The notes under the pieces were generated by a model that was not told the origin of the DNA, searched no databases, and saw only the letters and a program-made list of their open reading frames with translations. Positions 15,212-25,290 of a stretch of DNA of 64,000 nt are shown piece after piece. How positions within the stretch are numbered: position 1 is the stretch's first letter; each line of letters opens with the position of its first letter. This DNA comes from Micromonospora qiuiae (lineage in GTDB: Bacteria > Actinomycetota > Actinomycetes > Mycobacteriales > Micromonosporaceae). Both the position numbers and the translations under genes were made by a program. The stretch covers positions 62,001-126,000 of the forward strand of contig NZ_BOPC01000023.1 of the NCBI RefSeq assembly GCF_016863555.1, in the 5' to 3' direction.

Positions 15212-17264
15212 CGTGCTCCTCGGTCAGCCGATCCCAGTCGCAGACCACCTCGATCAGCTCGCCGCGCAGCCAGTGCGGCAGTTGGTCGTCGCGGTGCGGG
15301 CCGGTGCCGTCGGCGCCGAACGGCACCACCCACCGGCTGTGCTCCCGCCGGCCGAGATCCCACACGTACCGGGCCGCCGGGCCGCGTAGGCACCGGTCGG
15401 TGACACCGGGGACGCTCGCGGTGGCCAGCACGCAGTCGTGGTCGCCGGCGAGCTCCGGGCCGTCCGGCGTGGCCGGGTCGGGCAGCGCCCGCCACGGCGC
15501 GAGCCGGTGCCGCTCGCCCCAGCGTCGGGTGTCGCCGGCAGCGGCGACCTCCTCGACCGCGGCCCGCAGCAGCGCGTCCCGGTCGAGACCGGGCAGGTCG
15601 GCGTGGAGCAGGGCCGGCAGCGCGTACCCGACCCGGGGCAACAGCGCCAGCCAGGGCCCGAACACCTCCGGGTAGCCGGACGGTCCGTCCAGCGCGGCCA
15701 GCGCCGGGTGGGCGGCGAGCCGGCGGACCACCGCCGCCCGCAGGTCGGCGAAAGCGGCCGCGTCGACGCTGCCGGCGTCCATCCGGCGGTCCCAGCGCAG
15801 CAGGCGCTCGCGTAGCGCGACGGCCTCGTCGCCGAGGCCAGGTGTCTCGGCGAGCAACGCCAACAGCGGTTCGGCAGCGGCGAGGTAGGTGTCGGTGTGG
15901 ATCGCCGCCATCTGCTCGGGGCGCCAGCCGGTGCCGGCGGCGAGCAGCTCCCGGATCTGATCGGCGCGGTACGGCGGGGCGAACTCCACCCCGAGCCCCG
16001 CGGAGACACCGCGTTCGTTGGCCATCACCGCCACCTGGTCGACCGGGACGCTCGGCATCGGATGCCAGCCCTGCCAGGCGTGGCGGGCCTGGCAGGCCGG
16101 CACCACCCGCAGCCCGTTGTCCGGGTGGCGCTGCGGCACCCGGCCGGCGACCCGGTGCAGCAGCCCACCGGCGGTGTCGGCGGCAAGCACCACGTTCACC
16201 GGCTCGACCCAGCCGTCGAACGCCGCGTCGACGTCGCCGACGGTACGGGCGCGCAGCAGCGCCGGCAGCACGGCGAAGCCGAGGTCGGCGGTGACCCGGG
16301 GCGGGTGACGCAGGGCGACCGTCACCGCCGGATCGTCGTCGGGGCCGCCGGAGATCAGCGGCCCGCGCTCGGTTTCGATCACTTCGACCTCGACCGGATC
16401 CGCGCCGGCCACCTCGATCGTCTCGACGTGCCGGTGCGCGGCCCGCCAGCCGTCCGGCCCGTACGCCTCGACCAGGCCGTCGCGGCGGCGCAGTCGTTCG
16501 GCGTACCCGTCCTGGTAGTCGGCCATCGCGTTGGTGATGGCCCAGGCGACCTCGCCGGCGTGACCGAAGTGCGCAATACCCGGTACGCCGGGCACGGCGA
16601 AGCCGAGCACGTCGTACTCCGGGCAGGCGAGCCGGATCTGCTGGTAGATGCCGGGCGCCTCGATGATCCGGTGCGGATCACCGGCGATCAGCGCCGCGCC
16701 GGTGGCGGTGCGGTCGGCGGCCAGCAGCCAGCCGTTGCTGCCCGAAGTGAGGTGACCGTCGGCGGCGAACAGCGGGGTGGCCCACGGGCCGAGCCGCCGA
16801 GCCACGTGGGTGCGCCAGAGCTTGGTGCCGAAGCCGGCGAAGAGCACGTGGTGGGTGAGCCAGATCGCCAACGGTGTCCACGGTCGCCAGTGCCCGGCGG
16901 CCAGCCCGGTCGCGGCGAACTCGGGTGCCCGGGCCGCGCCGGCGGCCAGGCCGGCGTTGACGCCGTCGACGTAGCTGCCCACCCATCCGGCGGTGGCCGG
17001 GTCGAGGGCCGCGTGGCAACGCCGCGCGGTGTCGTCCAGCCGGGCCCGGCGGGCGAAGCTGTCCCAGGCGAGGGCGTCGGGGCCGAGGAAGGCCGCGCTG
17101 GTGCCCTGCGACCGGTGCCGTTCCACTTCGATCTGCCAGGCCCGGTCCAGTGCGGTGACCCGGCCCTGGGCGAAGGCCAGCGCCTCGTGGTCGGCGGCGC
17201 GCAAATGCGGAATCCCGTACGCGTCCCGGTATCGCCGGGCGGTGCGCTCGCTCACGGGCCCCAC
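15204..17264 (-). CDS. Penicillin-acylase-family Ntn hydrolase
   Basis: Amide hydrolase of 686 aa. The precursor cleavage site and nucleophile lie in TSGSNGWLLA: the beta subunit would begin at Ser176. Supporting residues lie in VPGVPGIAHFGHAGEVAW. No signal peptide is visible (MGPVSERTARRYRDAYGIPH), so unlike classical penicillin acylases it looks cytoplasmic. GTG 17264 is the start; GTG 17255 is possible. It is divergent from desA and shares the iron box between them. Likely role: removing or exchanging an acyl group on a desferrioxamine or its precursor. A general amide-scavenging role cannot be excluded. Confidence 0.88.
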   Translation of the reverse strand: MGPVSERTARRYRDAYGIPHLRAADHEALAFAQGRVTALDRAWQIEVERHRSQGTSAAFLGPDALAWDSFARRARLDDTARRCHAALDPATAGWVGSYVDGVNAGLAAGAARAPEFAATGLAAGHWRPWTPLAIWLTHHVLFAGFGTKLWRTHVARRLGPWATPLFAADGHLTSGSNGWLLAADRTATGAALIAGDPHRIIEAPGIYQQIRLACPEYDVLGFAVPGVPGIAHFGHAGEVAWAITNAMADYQDGYAERLRRRDGLVEAYGPDGWRAAHRHVETIEVAGADPVEVEVIETERGPLISGGPDDDPAVTVALRHPPRVTADLGFAVLPALLRARTVGDVDAAFDGWVEPVNVVLAADTAGGLLHRVAGRVPQRHPDNGLRVVPACQARHAWQGWHPMPSVPVDQVAVMANERGVSAGLGVEFAPPYRADQIRELLAAGTGWRPEQMAAIHTDTYLAAAEPLLALLAETPGLGDEAVALRERLLRWDRRMDAGSVDAAAFADLRAAVVRRLAAHPALAALDGPSGYPEVFGPWLALLPRVGYALPALLHADLPGLDRDALLRAAVEEVAAAGDTRRWGERHRLAPWRALPDPATPDGPELAGDHDCVLATASVPGVTDRCLRGPAARYVWDLGRREHSRWVVPFGADGTGPHRDDQLPHWLRGELIEVVCDWDRLTEEHGD

Positions 17265-17349
17265 GTTATCGCTGTGGGCGCGACGCGACGCGGCTGGTTC
17301 GTTGACGGACAGGGCGAGCTCCAGTGTGGTGCGAAACGCCGAACGACGC

Positions 17350-17380
17350 TTGACAGGAAGTTAGGTTAGGTTAGCCTAAC
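17350..17380. promoter_or_regulatory. Iron box and promoter between desA and the acylase gene
   Basis: TTAGGTTAGGTTAGCCTAA (17361-17379) matches the DmdR1/IdeR iron-box consensus TTAGGTTAGGCTCACCTAA. TTGACA at 17350-17355 is a good -35 whose -10 would fall inside the box, so iron-loaded repressor would block RNA polymerase. One box sits between the divergent desA and acylase genes and could control both. Confidence 0.88.
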
Positions 17381-17488
17381 TCAGGCTGTCGTGGTCGATC
17401 GCGACCGCCCGATCCCACCTCCCGCACCGATCGCAGCAACCGCCGCGCGCCGCGTCGGCGGGTTTTGGCTGCCCACGGAAGGAATTCG

Positions 17489-19000
17489 ATGACTCTGCCG
17501 GTGCACACCGCTCCGCCGATCCGGCCGACGGCCGCCCGGACCCATCTGTTCAACGACCGCACCGTCGACGACTACCGCCGGGCCGTGGCGGCCGGCGTCG
17601 ACCGGGTGGCCCGGCGGGTGGCCCAGGCGAGCGGACCATTCAGCGGCGTACGTCCGGATCGGCTGGCGCCGCTGCTGGACGCGATCGACCTGGACCGGCC
17701 GCTGCACGACACCACCGCCGCGCTGGACGAGCTGGAGGAGGTGTACCTGCGCGACGCGGTCTTCTTCCACCACCCGCGCTACCTGGCCCACCTCAACTGC
17801 CCGGTGGTCATCCCGGCACTGCTCGGCGAGGCGGTGCTCAGCGCGGTCAACTCCTCGATGGACACCTGGGACCAGAGCGCCGGCGGCACCCTCATCGAGC
17901 GGCGGCTGATCGACTGGACGGCCCGCCGAATCGGCCTCGGCCCCGCCGCCGACGGGGTGTTCACCAGCGGCGGCACCCAGTCCAACCTGCACGCCCTGCT
18001 GCTCGCCCGGGAGGAGGCCCTGGCCGGGGCGGCCCCGGCCGACCGGCGGCTCCTGCTGCCCCGGCTGCGGATCGTCACCTCGGCGGCCGGTCACTTCAGC
18101 GTGCAGAAGGCGGCCAAACTGCTCGGCCTGGCGCCGGACGCGGTCGTGCTGGTGCGCACCGGCCCGGACCGGCGGATGCGCCCGGGGGCGGTACGACACG
18201 AGATCACCCGCTGCCGTCGTGCCGGGCTGCCGGTGATGGCGGTGGTGGCCACCGCCGGCACCACCGACTTCGGCACCATCGACCCGCTCGCCGAAATCGC
18301 CGAGGGGTGCGCCGGGGTGTGGCTGCACGTGGACGCCGCGTACGGCTGCGGGCTGCTCGTCTCGCCGACCCGCCGGCACCTGCTCGACGGCATCGAACGG
18401 GCCGACTCGGTGACCGTCGACTACCACAAGTCCTTCTTCCAGCCGGTCAGCTCCAGCGCCGTGCTGGTCCGCGACCGGCGGACGCTGCGGCACGCCACCT
18501 GGCACGCCGACTACCTCAACCCGGCCCGGGCGGTCGCCCAGCAGATCCCCAACCAGGTCGACAAGAGCCTGCAGACCACCCGTCGCTTCGACGCGCTCAA
18601 GCTCTGGCTGACCCTGCGGGTGATGGGCCCGGACGCCGTCGGCGAGCTGTTCGACGAGGTCTGCGACCGGGCCGCGCAGGCATGGGAGCTGGTCGCCGCC
18701 GACCCCCGGTTCGAGGTGCTCGCCCGCTCGCCGCTGAGCACGGTCGTGTTCCGCTGGCGGCCCACCGGGCACGGCCCGGAACTGGCCGACGCGGCCAACC
18801 TGCACGCCCGGGCGGAGCTGGCCGCCTCCGGCCTGGCCGTGGTCGCCGGCACCCGGGTCGACGGCCGGCAGTATCTCAAGTTCACCGTGCTCAACCCCAC
18901 CACCACCCGCGACGACGTGGCGTACGTGCTCGACCTGATCGCCGAGCACGCCGGCCGGTACGCGCACACCCACGCCGATCTCACCTGCCCGGTCGGCTGA
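17489..19000 (+). CDS. desA: Lysine decarboxylase of desferrioxamine synthesis
   Basis: PLP-dependent group II decarboxylase of 503 aa that converts lysine to cadaverine, the first step to desferrioxamine. ATG 17489 has GGAAGGA upstream. Landmarks: [14 protein letters not shown] (cofactor phosphate), WLHVDAAYG (Asp binding the pyridine nitrogen) and [10 protein letters not shown] with PLP Lys314. It lies about 110 bp after the iron box and is the first gene of desABCD. Repression by an iron-sensing regulator is expected. Confidence 0.95.
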   Translation: MTLPVHTAPPIRPTAARTHLFNDRTVDDYRRAVAAGVDRVARRVAQASGPFSGVRPDRLAPLLDAIDLDRPLHDTTAALDELEEVYLRDAVFFHHPRYLAHLNCPVVIPALLGEAVLSAVNSSMDTWDQSAGGTLIERRLIDWTARRIGLGPAADGVFTSGGTQSNLHALLLAREEALAGAAPADRRLLLPRLRIVTSAAGHFSVQKAAKLLGLAPDAVVLVRTGPDRRMRPGAVRHEITRCRRAGLPVMAVVATAGTTDFGTIDPLAEIAEGCAGVWLHVDAAYGCGLLVSPTRRHLLDGIERADSVTVDYHKSFFQPVSSSAVLVRDRRTLRHATWHADYLNPARAVAQQIPNQVDKSLQTTRRFDALKLWLTLRVMGPDAVGELFDEVCDRAAQAWELVAADPRFEVLARSPLSTVVFRWRPTGHGPELADAANLHARAELAASGLAVVAGTRVDGRQYLKFTVLNPTTTRDDVAYVLDLIAEHAGRYAHTHADLTCPVG

Positions 19001-19035
19001 GCGTGCCGCCGGCGCACCCGAGCCTGGAGGGCCGG

Positions 19036-20316
19036 ATGGAAAGCCACGACTTCATCGGGATCGGCCTGGGCCCGTACAATCTCGGCCTGGCCTGCCTCAC
19101 CGCGCCGATCACCGAACTCGACGGGCTGTTCCTGGAAGCCCGTGACGACGTCTCCTGGCATCCCGGCATGCTGCTGGAGTCGTCCCGGTTGCAGACCCCG
19201 TTCCTGGCCGACCTGGTCACCCTGGCCGACCCCACCTCGCCGTACTCCTTCCTCGCCTACCTCAAGGAAATCGGCCGGCTCTACCCCTTCTACATCCGGG
19301 AGAACTTCTTCCCGCTGCGGGCCGAGTACGACGCGTACTGCCGCTGGGCCGCCGCAAAGCTGCCCAACCTGCGTTTCGGTCACCGGGTGACCGCCGTCGG
19401 GTACGACCCGGCCGACGACCGGTACGTGGTCACCGCCGCCGTGCGCGGCGACACGGTCACCTGTCGGGCCCGGCACCTGGTGCTCGGCACCGGCACCCCG
19501 CCGCACCTGCCCGCCGCCTGCGCCGGACTGGCCTCCGACGCGGTGCACACCTCGCACTACCTGGAACACCGGGACGCGTTGCGCGCCAAGCGGAGCATCA
19601 CCGTCGTCGGCAGCGGACAGAGCGCCGCCGAGATCTACCACGACCTGCTCGCCGACATCGACGCCCACGGCTACCAGCTGAACTGGGTGACCCGCTCGCC
19701 GCGCTTCTTCCCGCTGGAGTACACCAAGCTCACCCTGGAGATGACCTCACCGGATTACGTGGACTACTTCCACGCCCTGCCCGAGCCCACCCGTTACCGT
19801 CTGGAAGCCGAGCAGCGGGGGCTGTTCAAGGGCATCTCCGCCGACCTGGTCAACGACATCTTCGACCTGCTCTACGCGCGTACCGTCGACGGACCGGTGC
19901 CCACCCGCCTGCTGACCAACACCGAGCTGACCGCTGTGACGTACGACGAGGCCACCGGCGTGCACACCCTCGGGCTGCGCCACGTCGAGCAGGAACGGGA
20001 CTTCACCCTGGCGACCGAGGGGCTGGTGCTGGCCACCGGCTATCGCTACCAGGTGCCCGCCTTCCTGGATCCGATCCGGCATCTGCTGCGCTTCGACGGC
20101 CACGGCCGGCTCGACGTCGCCCGCAACTACAGCGTCGACCACACCGGACGCCGCGTCTTCCTCCAGAACGGCGGCACCCACACGCACAGCATCACCTCAC
20201 CCGATCTGGGCATGGGCCCGTACCGCAACGCCTGGATCATCCGGGAACTGCTCGGCCGAGAGGCGTACCCGATCGAGAAGTCGATCGCCTTCCAGGAGTT
20301 CGGGGCGCCCGCGTGA
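19036..20316 (+). CDS. desB: Cadaverine N-hydroxylase
   Basis: Flavin-dependent N-monooxygenase of 426 aa, hydroxylating cadaverine. FAD motif [13 protein letters not shown] at the N-terminus, NADPH motif [12 protein letters not shown] near residue 200, and ATGYRY near the end are the three signatures of lysine/ornithine N-hydroxylases. ATG 19036 with GGAGG at 19026-19030. Its stop overlaps the desC start. It belongs to the iron-regulated des operon. Confidence 0.95.
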   Translation: MESHDFIGIGLGPYNLGLACLTAPITELDGLFLEARDDVSWHPGMLLESSRLQTPFLADLVTLADPTSPYSFLAYLKEIGRLYPFYIRENFFPLRAEYDAYCRWAAAKLPNLRFGHRVTAVGYDPADDRYVVTAAVRGDTVTCRARHLVLGTGTPPHLPAACAGLASDAVHTSHYLEHRDALRAKRSITVVGSGQSAAEIYHDLLADIDAHGYQLNWVTRSPRFFPLEYTKLTLEMTSPDYVDYFHALPEPTRYRLEAEQRGLFKGISADLVNDIFDLLYARTVDGPVPTRLLTNTELTAVTYDEATGVHTLGLRHVEQERDFTLATEGLVLATGYRYQVPAFLDPIRHLLRFDGHGRLDVARNYSVDHTGRRVFLQNGGTHTHSITSPDLGMGPYRNAWIIRELLGREAYPIEKSIAFQEFGAPA

Positions 20317-20900
20317 GCAGCGTCGTCCACACCCGCCTCGACCCACGGCTCGGCGAGTTCGCCCTGCGTACGCTCGACGTGGCCGCCGACGCGCCGCTGC
20401 TGCACCGCTGGGTGACCCACCCCAGGGCGACGTTCTGGCTGATGGCCGACGCCGACGTGGGCCGGGTTGCGGAGGAGTACCGGCGCATCGCCGCACACCC
20501 GCACCACGACGCCTTCCTCGGGCTCTGGCGCGGCGAGCCGGCGTTCCTCGCCGAACGGTACGACCCCGCCCGGGTCGAGTTGGTCGGGCTCTACGACGCC
20601 CGCCCCGGCGACGTGGGCATGCACTTCCTCTGCGCGCCGCCGGAGGCGCCGGTGCACGGCTTCACCACGGCGGTGCTCACCACAGTGATGGCCTGGCTCT
20701 TCGCCGATCCGGGCACCGAGCGGGTCGTGGTCGAGCCGGACGTGCGCAACACCGCCGTGCACGCGCTCAACGCGGCGGTCGGCTTCGAGGTGGTCGGACC
20801 GATCACCAAGCCGGAGAAGACGGCGCTGCTGAGCATCTGCACCCGGGCGCGGTTCCGGGCCGCGACCGCAACGAAGGAGAATTCGTGTGATCACGCCTGA
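20313..20900 (+). CDS. desC: N-hydroxycadaverine acyltransferase
   Basis: GNAT-fold acyl-CoA transferase of 195 aa that adds acetyl or succinyl groups to N-hydroxycadaverine. Motifs parallel the other IucB-like protein in the window: [15 protein letters not shown] and [24 protein letters not shown] 20313 overlaps the desB stop; its C-terminal codons run 14 bp into desD. A long Arg/Ala tail ([11 protein letters not shown]) precedes the stop. Confidence 0.93.
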   Translation: MSSVVHTRLDPRLGEFALRTLDVAADAPLLHRWVTHPRATFWLMADADVGRVAEEYRRIAAHPHHDAFLGLWRGEPAFLAERYDPARVELVGLYDARPGDVGMHFLCAPPEAPVHGFTTAVLTTVMAWLFADPGTERVVVEPDVRNTAVHALNAAVGFEVVGPITKPEKTALLSICTRARFRAATATKENSCDHA

Positions 20901-22689
20901 CCTGGTCGCCCACCTGCGGCCGGAGACCTGGGAACGGGCCAACCGGCTGCTGGTGCGCAAGGCCCTGGCCGAGTTCACCCACGAGCGGCTGCTCACGCCC
21001 GAGCCGGACGATCCGGTCGCCGACCCCACCGGCCGGCGGTGGTACGCGGTCACCGGCGACTGCCCGGCGGTGCGCTACCGGTTCGCCGCCCGGGTGTCGA
21101 CCCTGGAGCACTGGGACATCGACCCGGAGAGCATCACCCGGCACCGGGGCACCGAGCCGCTGCCGCTCGACGCCGTCGACCTCTGCCTCGACCTGCGCAC
21201 CTCGCTCGGCCTCACCGACCGGATCCTGCCGGTCTACCTCGAGGAGATCACCTCCACCCTGGCCGGTATCGCCTACCGGATGGACCGTCCGCTGCCGAAC
21301 GCGGCGAAGCTGGTCGAGGCCGACTTCCAGACCATCGAGACGTCGATGACCGAGGGGCATCCCTGCTTCGTGGCCAACAACGGCCGGCTCGGCTTCGGCG
21401 TCGATGAATACCACCGGTATGCTCCGGAGGCGGCCCGGCCGGTACGGCTGATCTGGGTCGCCGCGCACCGCGACCACTCGACCTTCACCTGCGCGACCGA
21501 CCTGGACTACGACACGCTGGTCCGCGCCGAACTGGGCGAGCCCACCCTCACCGCCTTCGCCGACACCATGGCCGGATTCGGCCTGGACCTGGCCGACTAC
21601 CACCTGATCCCGGTGCACCCCTGGCAGTGGTGGAACAGGTTGGCGGTCACCTTCGCCGGTGAGGTGGCCCGCCGCCGGCTGGTCTGCCTCGGCGAGGGGC
21701 CCGACCACTACCTCGCCCAGCAGTCCATCCGTACCTTCTTCAACGTCAGCCAACCCGAGCGGCACTACGTCAAGACCGCGCTCTCCGTGCTGAACATGGG
21801 CTTCCTGCGGGGCCTGTCGGCGGCGTACATGGAGGCCACCCCGGCCATCAACGACTGGCTGGCCGACCTGATCGCCGCCGACGACGTGTTCCGGGACACC
21901 GGCCTGACCATCATCCGGGAGCGGGCCGCCGTCGGCTACCGCCACCGGCAGTACGAGGCCGCCACCGATCGCTATTCGCCGTACCGCAAGATGCTGGCCG
22001 CGCTCTGGCGGGAGAGCCCGGTGCCCGGCCTGGCTCCCGGCGAGCGGCTGGCCACCATGGCGTCGCTGCTGCACGTCGACGCCGATGGCCGCTCGTTCGC
22101 CGCCGAGCTGATCGCCGCCTCCGGGCTGGCCCCGAGGGCGTGGCTGCGCCGCTACCTGCACGCCTACCTGACCCCGCTGCTGCACGCCTGCTACGCCTAC
22201 GACCTGGCGTTCATGCCGCACGGCGAGAACGTCATCCTGGTGCTGCGCGACGGCGCCGTCGAGCGGGTGATCTTGAAGGACATCGCCGAGGAGATCGTGG
22301 TGATGAGCGCCGAGGCGACATTGCCGCCGGCCGTCGAGCGGATCCGGGCCGAGGTGCCCGAGGACATGAAGCTGCTCTGCATCTTCACCGACGTGTTCGA
22401 CTGCTTCTTCCGCTTCCTGGGCGCGCTTCTGGCCGACCAGGGCGTGGCCGACGAGGAGACCTTCTGGCGTACCGTCGCCGAGTGCGTCACCGAGTACGCC
22501 GGCCGGGTGCCACACCTGGCCGATCGGCTGGCCCGCTACGACCTGTTCGCCCCGGAGTTCGCGCTATCCTGCCTCAACCGGCTGCAACTGCGCGACAACC
22601 AGCAGATGGTGGACCTTTCCGACCCGTCGGCCGCGCTACAACTCGTCGGCGCCCTGGCCAACCCGATCGCCCGCTTCGCACCGTCCTGA
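20887..22689 (+). CDS. desD: Desferrioxamine synthetase (IucA/IucC family)
   Basis: NRPS-independent siderophore synthetase of 600 aa. It uses ATP to trimerise and cyclise N-hydroxy-N-succinylcadaverine. GTG 20887 follows AAGGAGA by 7 nt. Visible family blocks: HPCFVANNGRLGF (ATP site), HPWQWWNRL, and HGENVILVLRDG with LKDIAEEI (C-terminal FhuF-like part). It is the last gene of the operon; transporter and receptor genes are not adjacent. Confidence 0.95.
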   Translation: MITPDLVAHLRPETWERANRLLVRKALAEFTHERLLTPEPDDPVADPTGRRWYAVTGDCPAVRYRFAARVSTLEHWDIDPESITRHRGTEPLPLDAVDLCLDLRTSLGLTDRILPVYLEEITSTLAGIAYRMDRPLPNAAKLVEADFQTIETSMTEGHPCFVANNGRLGFGVDEYHRYAPEAARPVRLIWVAAHRDHSTFTCATDLDYDTLVRAELGEPTLTAFADTMAGFGLDLADYHLIPVHPWQWWNRLAVTFAGEVARRRLVCLGEGPDHYLAQQSIRTFFNVSQPERHYVKTALSVLNMGFLRGLSAAYMEATPAINDWLADLIAADDVFRDTGLTIIRERAAVGYRHRQYEAATDRYSPYRKMLAALWRESPVPGLAPGERLATMASLLHVDADGRSFAAELIAASGLAPRAWLRRYLHAYLTPLLHACYAYDLAFMPHGENVILVLRDGAVERVILKDIAEEIVVMSAEATLPPAVERIRAEVPEDMKLLCIFTDVFDCFFRFLGALLADQGVADEETFWRTVAECVTEYAGRVPHLADRLARYDLFAPEFALSCLNRLQLRDNQQMVDLSDPSAALQLVGALANPIARFAPS

Positions 22690-22792
22690 TCGGGCTGTTT
22701 CGTCCCGCATCCGGTGGTGCCCGGGCCCGGGGTGGCCAGCCGCGGCATATGGGCCGGGCGTTCGCGCCGAGGGCGGGCGTCCTTCGGTGGCG

Positions 22793-23797
22793 TCAGTCCA
22801 GGGACAGGTCGGCGAGGTCGCGGTCCAGCAGCTTGGCCAGCAGGGTGTGTCGGCCGGGGTCGTTGTCCGGGGTGATGCCGCGGCTGGGCATCTCCACGGT
22901 CATCAGCAGGTGCAGGTGCATCCGGTACAGCGCCAGCCGGCGGCGTGCCCCGTCGTCGAAGACCAGCGGAGTGCCGCTGGCGTCGGCGTACCCGCGCAGG
23001 AACGGGTGCTCCGGCTCGTCCTCGGCCCGGCGGAACAGCAGCGGGGAGACCAGGTCCAGCAGCGGGTCGCCGTAGAGGAACCGTTCGCCGTCGACCAGCC
23101 CGCACATCCGGTACGCGCCGGTGTCGTCGGGTGTGGCCAGCACGTTGCCGTCCCAGGCGTCGAAGTGCAGCAGGACCGGGCGGCGTACCTGGTCGAGCAG
23201 GTCGGCGTGCCGGGCCACCAGCGCGCGGAACCGCTGCGGCGGCGTGGGGAGCGTGACGCCCCAGTCGGCGGCGTCGGCGAGCAGGTCTTCGATGATCGCC
23301 GTGAACGCGCTCGACCAGGTCGCGCCGCCGGTGCGACCGGCATCGTAGCCGAACCGGTCGCCGCTGATCTGGTGCAGGGCGGCGACGGCGGTGCCGAAGT
23401 CGTAGCGGGCGGCACTGTCGTCACCGTCCAGTTCGGGCAGTGCCTGCCCCGGCAGCCGGCCGGTGATCAGCCACTCGCCGAGGCGCGGATCCCGGCCGTG
23501 ATGCAGCACCGGCGGCACGGGCACCTGCGGCGCGTGCTCGGCGACCAGCCGGAAGTAGCGGGCCTCGGCGGCGAGCATGTCCGCCTCGTAGCGCAGCAGT
23601 CGCACGCTGGGCGGCGGGGCCACCTTGAGCACCACGTCGCGGCCGTCGTCCAGGCGCACCCACCACACCGCCGCGAAGCCGCCGCCGGTCAGCGGCCCGC
23701 AGTCGTGCACCCGCCCGCCGGGGCCGAACGACGCCCGGATGAAGTCGGCCACGTCGCCCGGGGAGAGGAGCCGCTGGGTGGGACTGAGTATCGACAC
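22793..23797 (-). CDS. Aminoglycoside-phosphotransferase-fold kinase
   Basis: APH/choline-kinase-fold protein of 334 aa. The ATP lobe has DVVLKVAPP (Lys). The catalytic Brenner motif is LLHFDAWDGNVL with metal ligand motif GLVDGERFLYGDP. GTG 23797 (VSILSPTQ) is taken as the start; the frame runs further upstream only into the 56-nt repeat. It is monocistronic and convergent with desD. Such proteins phosphorylate small hydroxyl compounds (antibiotic, homoserine, sugar); the substrate is unknown and no resistance should be assumed. Confidence 0.85.
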   Translation of the reverse strand: MSILSPTQRLLSPGDVADFIRASFGPGGRVHDCGPLTGGGFAAVWWVRLDDGRDVVLKVAPPPSVRLLRYEADMLAAEARYFRLVAEHAPQVPVPPVLHHGRDPRLGEWLITGRLPGQALPELDGDDSAARYDFGTAVAALHQISGDRFGYDAGRTGGATWSSAFTAIIEDLLADAADWGVTLPTPPQRFRALVARHADLLDQVRRPVLLHFDAWDGNVLATPDDTGAYRMCGLVDGERFLYGDPLLDLVSPLLFRRAEDEPEHPFLRGYADASGTPLVFDDGARRRLALYRMHLHLLMTVEMPSRGITPDNDPGRHTLLAKLLDRDLADLSLD

Positions 23798-23903
23798 GCG
23801 ATCAGGGTACGTGTTCGGGGGCTCGACGTCTGTCCCGTGCCGAGCCGCTCTCGCGTTGGCGGGAAGGCGTTCTCCGACCGCAGCTTCGGTGGTCCTTGAG
23901 GCT

Positions 23904-23959
23904 GTTAGGAAGGGGCCCCTGCTATACACCAGGCGTTAAAAAGGTGCCCTTCCTTTCAC
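23904..23959. repeat. 56-nt AAGGGGCCC repeat, copy B
   Basis: Same element as at 14626 and 25161: GTTAGGAAGGGGCCCCTGCT, then a spacer, then GTTAAAAAGGTGCCCTTCCT and TTCAC. It lies between the kinase start and the LacI stop; the LacI stop codon (23956-23958) is part of the element. The right hairpin has a T in place of G. Confidence 0.8.
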
Positions 23960-24990
23960 CGGTGCGGAGCTGTCGCTCCTTTCGCCGGCCCGGAGCTGTC
24001 GCGGCGGACCAGTTCGGCGGCGAGCGACTCCACCCGGGGGCCGCCGGCTCCGGCGTCCAGGGCCAGCGCCATCGCCCGCGCGCCCATCTCGACCAGCGGC
24101 AGCCGCACGGTGGTCAGCGCGGGGGTGACGTCGCGGGCGATCGGCATGTCGTCGAAGCCGAACACGCTGATCCGGTCGGGCACCGGCACCGCCCGGGAGC
24201 GCAGCACGGACAGCGCGCCGATGGCCATCGAGTCGTTCAGCGCCGCGATCGCGGTCAGCCCGGGCTCCGCGTCGAGCAGGGCGGCGGTGGCGGCGGCACC
24301 GCTGTCGCGGTCGAACTCGGCGTACCGGATGCGGTGCTCCGGCAGGTCGCGGCCGTGCGCGGTGAGCGCCTCGCGTAGCCCGGTGAGGCGGTCGGTCGTG
24401 GTGGTCAGCATCTGCGGCCCGGCCACCACACCGATCCCCTCGTGCCCGAGGCGGCACATCTCTTCCCCGAGCAGCCGGGCACCGCCCCGGTTGTCCGGCA
24501 TCACCGCGTCGCCGGAGTGCTCGTGGCGGCCGATCACCGCGACCCGTCCGCCGGTGGCCTCGTACGCGGCCAACTTGCCGTTGAGCAGCCGGGTGAACTC
24601 GGCGTGGTGATAGCCGGAACCGGCCAGGATGATGGCGGCGACCTGCTGGCCCCGCAACAGCTCGACGTACTCCAGTTCCCGCTCCGGGTCGCGGTAGCTG
24701 TTGCAGATCATCAACAGCCGGCCCTGCTCGGTGGCGACGCGTTGCAGACCCCGGGTGATCTCCGAGAAGTACGGGTCGGAGACGTCGTGCACGATGACGC
24801 CGACGGCGCCGCGGTGCGAGCGGGCCAGCAGCTGGGCGTGGGCGTTCGGCACGTACTGCAGCTCGGCGACGGCCCGCAGCACCCGTTCGCGCAGCTCATC
24901 GGTGACCGGCTTGCTGCTGCCATTGATCACGCGAGATGCCGTGGCGGGCGAGACCCCCGCTCGCCGGGCCACATCGGACAGCGTCGCCAC
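23956..24990 (-). CDS. LacI-family transcriptional repressor
   Basis: Repressor of 344 aa. The N-terminal HTH is TLSDVARRAGVSPATASRVINGS with the hinge YVPNAHAQLLA; the periplasmic-binding-like core follows (GVIVHDVSDPYFSEI; RISVFGFDDMPIARDVTPALTTV). GTG 24990 has GGGAGGGGAC upstream. It is divergent from the oxidoreductase operon, whose upstream region carries the palindrome GGGAAAGCGCTTACCC, a standard LacI operator. It most likely represses that operon until a sugar inducer binds. Confidence 0.93.
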   Translation of the reverse strand: MATLSDVARRAGVSPATASRVINGSSKPVTDELRERVLRAVAELQYVPNAHAQLLARSHRGAVGVIVHDVSDPYFSEITRGLQRVATEQGRLLMICNSYRDPERELEYVELLRGQQVAAIILAGSGYHHAEFTRLLNGKLAAYEATGGRVAVIGRHEHSGDAVMPDNRGGARLLGEEMCRLGHEGIGVVAGPQMLTTTTDRLTGLREALTAHGRDLPEHRIRYAEFDRDSGAAATAALLDAEPGLTAIAALNDSMAIGALSVLRSRAVPVPDRISVFGFDDMPIARDVTPALTTVRLPLVEMGARAMALALDAGAGGPRVESLAAELVRRDSSGPAKGATAPHR

Positions 24991-25160
24991 TGACGTCCCC
25001 TCCCGCGTCGCGCCGGCCGCGTAGGTGGCGGCAGGGTCACCGTACCGCAGCACAGGTCCATTCCCTGCTGCGTGGTTCCCGCAGGTCAAGGCCGCACGGT
25101 GGCGGCCCGGCCGATGACACACCGTCCGCAGCCGACCTCTGGCGAGCCGGTGGCGGTGAT

Positions 25161-25216
25161 GTTAAAAGGGGGCCCTTCCTATGCACGAGGCGTTAACAAG
25201 GGGCCCTTCCTTTCAC
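25161..25216. repeat. 56-nt AAGGGGCCC repeat, copy C
   Basis: GTTAAAAGGGGGCCCTTCCT, spacer ATGCACGAGGC, then GTTAACAAGGGGCCCTTCCT and TTCAC. This copy has the best preserved pair of half-units. Here it sits between divergent genes rather than at transcript ends, so a terminator role cannot be its only role. Confidence 0.8.
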
Positions 25217-25250
25217 CCTTGCCGCTGCCGGACGGCTCACCTACGCTGAC

Positions 25251-25266
25251 GGGAAAGCGCTTACCC
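25251..25266. promoter_or_regulatory. LacI operator before the oxidoreductase operon
   Basis: GGGAAAGCGCTTACCC is a near-perfect 16-bp palindrome with the central AAGCGCTT typical of LacI-family operators. It lies 24 bp before the ATG of the oxidoreductase and would block the promoter or early elongation. Confidence 0.7.
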
Positions 25267-25290
25267 GAGCGTGCGACGGGAAGGACTCCC

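Noticed and set aside
22793..23797. Antibiotic-resistance call for the phosphotransferase
   Set aside because: Only general APH-fold motifs are visible; the family has many metabolic kinases and nothing ties this one to an antibiotic.
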